Of a stretch of 6,081 nt of DNA, positions 5,136 to 6,081 are shown piece after piece. The notes beneath the pieces were generated by a model. That model was not told the origin of the DNA. It saw only the letters and a program-made list of their open reading frames with translations, and did no database searches. Made by a program: the position numbers and the translations under genes. The number at the start of each line of letters is the position of its first letter. The first letter of the stretch is position 1. The stretch covers positions 1-6,081 of the forward strand of contig JAGOUK010000087.1 in the NCBI GenBank assembly GCA_018061225.1, written 5' to 3'. The stretch is from Candidatus Omnitrophota bacterium. Its GTDB lineage: Bacteria; Omnitrophota; Gorgyraeia; 2-02-FULL-51-18; JAGOUK01.

Positions 5136-5156
5136 TAATTGCTGGGGGATATTACA
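5134..5156. promoter_or_regulatory. TGTAAT-N11-ATTACA dyad, possible operator
   Basis: Perfect 6-bp half-sites flank an 11-base centre, located about 50-72 bases upstream of the predicted transcription start. Its size and place would suit an activator or repressor site for the Fe-S operon. There is only one copy and I do not recognise it as a known regulator's box. Confidence 0.25.
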
Positions 5157-5170
5157 GGAGAGGGCTGCTT

Positions 5171-5668
5171 TTAGGCGTAAAAAAGCAGTTCGAGACGGTC
5201 GTCGCCGGGAACGGGATGCTTCTTTTGAAGCTTGAACCGCTCTGGGATAGGCGGATAGAAGGCATCCCCTTCATAATTACCGGGAATGCTGGTCAGATAG
5301 ATACCATCAATCCGGTCCATGGTCTGGGCATACAACTCAGCTCCCCCCATGACAAAAACCACCTGCGTCTTAGCCGCTTCAAGAGCATTATTAATCGAAT
5401 TAAAATATTGAATGTCAGTCCCCGGGGGCAGTTCTCTTTGAACGGCATCTTGCTGGCAGACCGTTGCAGCCGAACGGGTTAGAACAAAATTGGCTCTGCC
5501 AGGCAGCGGCTTACCGATACTCTCGTAGGTTTTACGCCCCATGAGCAGCGTCTGTCCCAGCGTCAGCGCCTTAAAGTTCTTCAGATCCGCGCCAAAATGC
5601 CACGGCAGCTTATTGTCCTTGCCGATCACGCGGTTCTCGGCCATCCCAACAATATGAAAAAGTTTCAT
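5171..5668 (-). CDS. folA: Dihydrofolate reductase
   Basis: A 165-residue DHFR of normal bacterial length that reduces dihydrofolate to tetrahydrofolate with NADPH in the cytoplasm, closing the cycle opened by thymidylate synthase. Visible marks are the N-terminal strand and Met20-type loop IVGMAENRVIGKDNKLPW (6-23), the catalytic acid Asp28 in FGADLKNF, the NADPH-binding MGRKTYESIGKPLPGR, the FVMGGAELY segment near the nucleotide site, and YLTSIPGNYEGDAFYPP toward the C-terminus. The start is ATG 5668, 24 bases after the thyA stop; its ribosome site is weak (CGGAC about 10 bases upstream), which suggests coupling to thyA. A CTGCTTTT/AAAAGCAG inverted repeat (5165-5172 with 5181-5188) covers the stop codon but lacks the features of a standard terminator. 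Nothing in the sequence suggests a transferred or trimethoprim-resistant variant, though that cannot be judged by eye. Confidence 0.96.
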   Translation of the reverse strand: MKLFHIVGMAENRVIGKDNKLPWHFGADLKNFKALTLGQTLLMGRKTYESIGKPLPGRANFVLTRSAATVCQQDAVQRELPPGTDIQYFNSINNALEAAKTQVVFVMGGAELYAQTMDRIDGIYLTSIPGNYEGDAFYPPIPERFKLQKKHPVPGDDRLELLFYA

Positions 5669-5692
5669 GTCGATAAAGTCCGGTCAAACGGG

Positions 5693-6081
5693 CTAGACGG
5701 CGACGGGGGCCTTGATGGCCGGGTGCGGGTCGTAACCAAGGACTTCGATGTCCTCATATTTGAAGCCAAAGATGTCTTTGACGGCCGGGTTGAGCTTGAG
5801 CGTCGGCAGCGGCCGCGGCTCTCGGCTCAGTTGTTCCCTCACCTGGTCCATGTGATTGAGGTAGATATGCAAATCGCCGAAGGTGTGAACGAAGTCGCCG
5901 GGCTCGAGGCCCGCCACCTGAGCGACCATGTGCGTGAGAAGCGCGTAAGAGGCGATGTTGAACGGCACTCCGAGAAAAGCATCCGCGCTGCGCTGATAAA
6001 GCTGGCAAGAAACTTTGCCGTTCTGGACATAAAATTGAAAAATCGTATGGCACGGCGGCAGCGCCATGCTTTTTACCTCAC
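5693..6081 (-). CDS. thyA: Thymidylate synthase, C-terminal 128 residues (5' end beyond window)
   Basis: The frame is open through the right edge of the window, so the start lies outside; the ATG at 6067 is an internal methionine and not the start. The visible part makes dTMP from dUMP using methylene-tetrahydrofolate. It begins EVKSMALPPCH with the catalytic cysteine at visible residue 10, followed by FQFYV and the phosphate-binding arginine in QLYQRSAD. Next come the FLGVPFNIASYALL block that holds the dUMP-contacting Asn, DLHIYLNH, REPRPLP, and the conserved GYDPHPAIKAPVAV end. About 118 residues follow the catalytic cysteine, the same as in E. coli ThyA, so the 3' half is full length and intact. 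It is of the classical ThyA type, not the flavin-dependent ThyX. folA follows 24 bases downstream, the usual partner. Confidence 0.97.
   Translation of the reverse strand, partial: EVKSMALPPCHTIFQFYVQNGKVSCQLYQRSADAFLGVPFNIASYALLTHMVAQVAGLEPGDFVHTFGDLHIYLNHMDQVREQLSREPRPLPTLKLNPAVKDIFGFKYEDIEVLGYDPHPAIKAPVAV

Noticed and set aside
5165..5188. CTGCTTTT/AAAAGCAG inverted repeat as a rho-independent terminator of folA
   Set aside because: The arms are AU-rich, it overlaps the stop codon, and no U-run follows on the minus strand.

Overview
The window looks like a GC-rich chromosomal segment of a Gram-negative bacterium. All nine protein genes I can support lie on the minus strand, so the order of expression runs from high to low coordinates. 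Two genes are cut by the window edges: thyA at the right and a DHH-family phosphoesterase at the left. I see no tRNA, rRNA, CRISPR array, insertion sequence or phage gene. A lineage cannot be fixed from this sequence. The signal-peptide-bearing glycine-zipper protein suggests two membranes, and an uncultured phylum such as Omnitrophota is only a guess.

Right part (about 5171-6081): the 3' half of thyA (thymidylate synthase) is followed 24 bases later by folA (dihydrofolate reductase). This is the familiar thymidylate/folate pair: ThyA turns 5,10-methylene-THF into DHF while making dTMP, and FolA regenerates THF.

Centre right (5039-5170): a short non-coding stretch holds a GC-rich hairpin, a small dyad and a very good extended -10 promoter (TGCTATAAT) directed leftward.

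Left part (1-5038): seven minus-strand genes follow that promoter with gaps of 29 bases or less, or slight overlap, so one transcript is likely. In order they encode: (1) a secreted protein made of two near-identical glycine-zipper units joined by Q/P/Y-rich linkers; (2) an IscA-type iron-sulfur carrier; (3) an IscS/NifS-type cysteine desulfurase; (4) a small Rieske [2Fe-2S] ferredoxin; (5) a MoeB/ThiF-like E1 adenylyltransferase fused to a rhodanese domain; (6) a DUF2203 protein; (7) a DHH-family (NrnA-like) phosphoesterase running off the left edge.

Genes 2-5 form a coherent sulfur-mobilisation set. The desulfurase makes persulfide from cysteine. IscA can carry Fe-S clusters to a client such as the Rieske protein. 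The rhodanese domain of the E1 enzyme can accept persulfide and pass it to an adenylated ThiS/MoaD-like carrier. Neither an IscU scaffold nor the sulfur carrier itself is encoded in the window. The points most worth a second look are the twin glycine-zipper protein at the head of this operon, the unexplained DUF2203 and Rieske partners, two perfect GC hairpins placed just upstream of internal start codons, and an Asp-to-Glu change in a metal-binding motif of the DHH protein.
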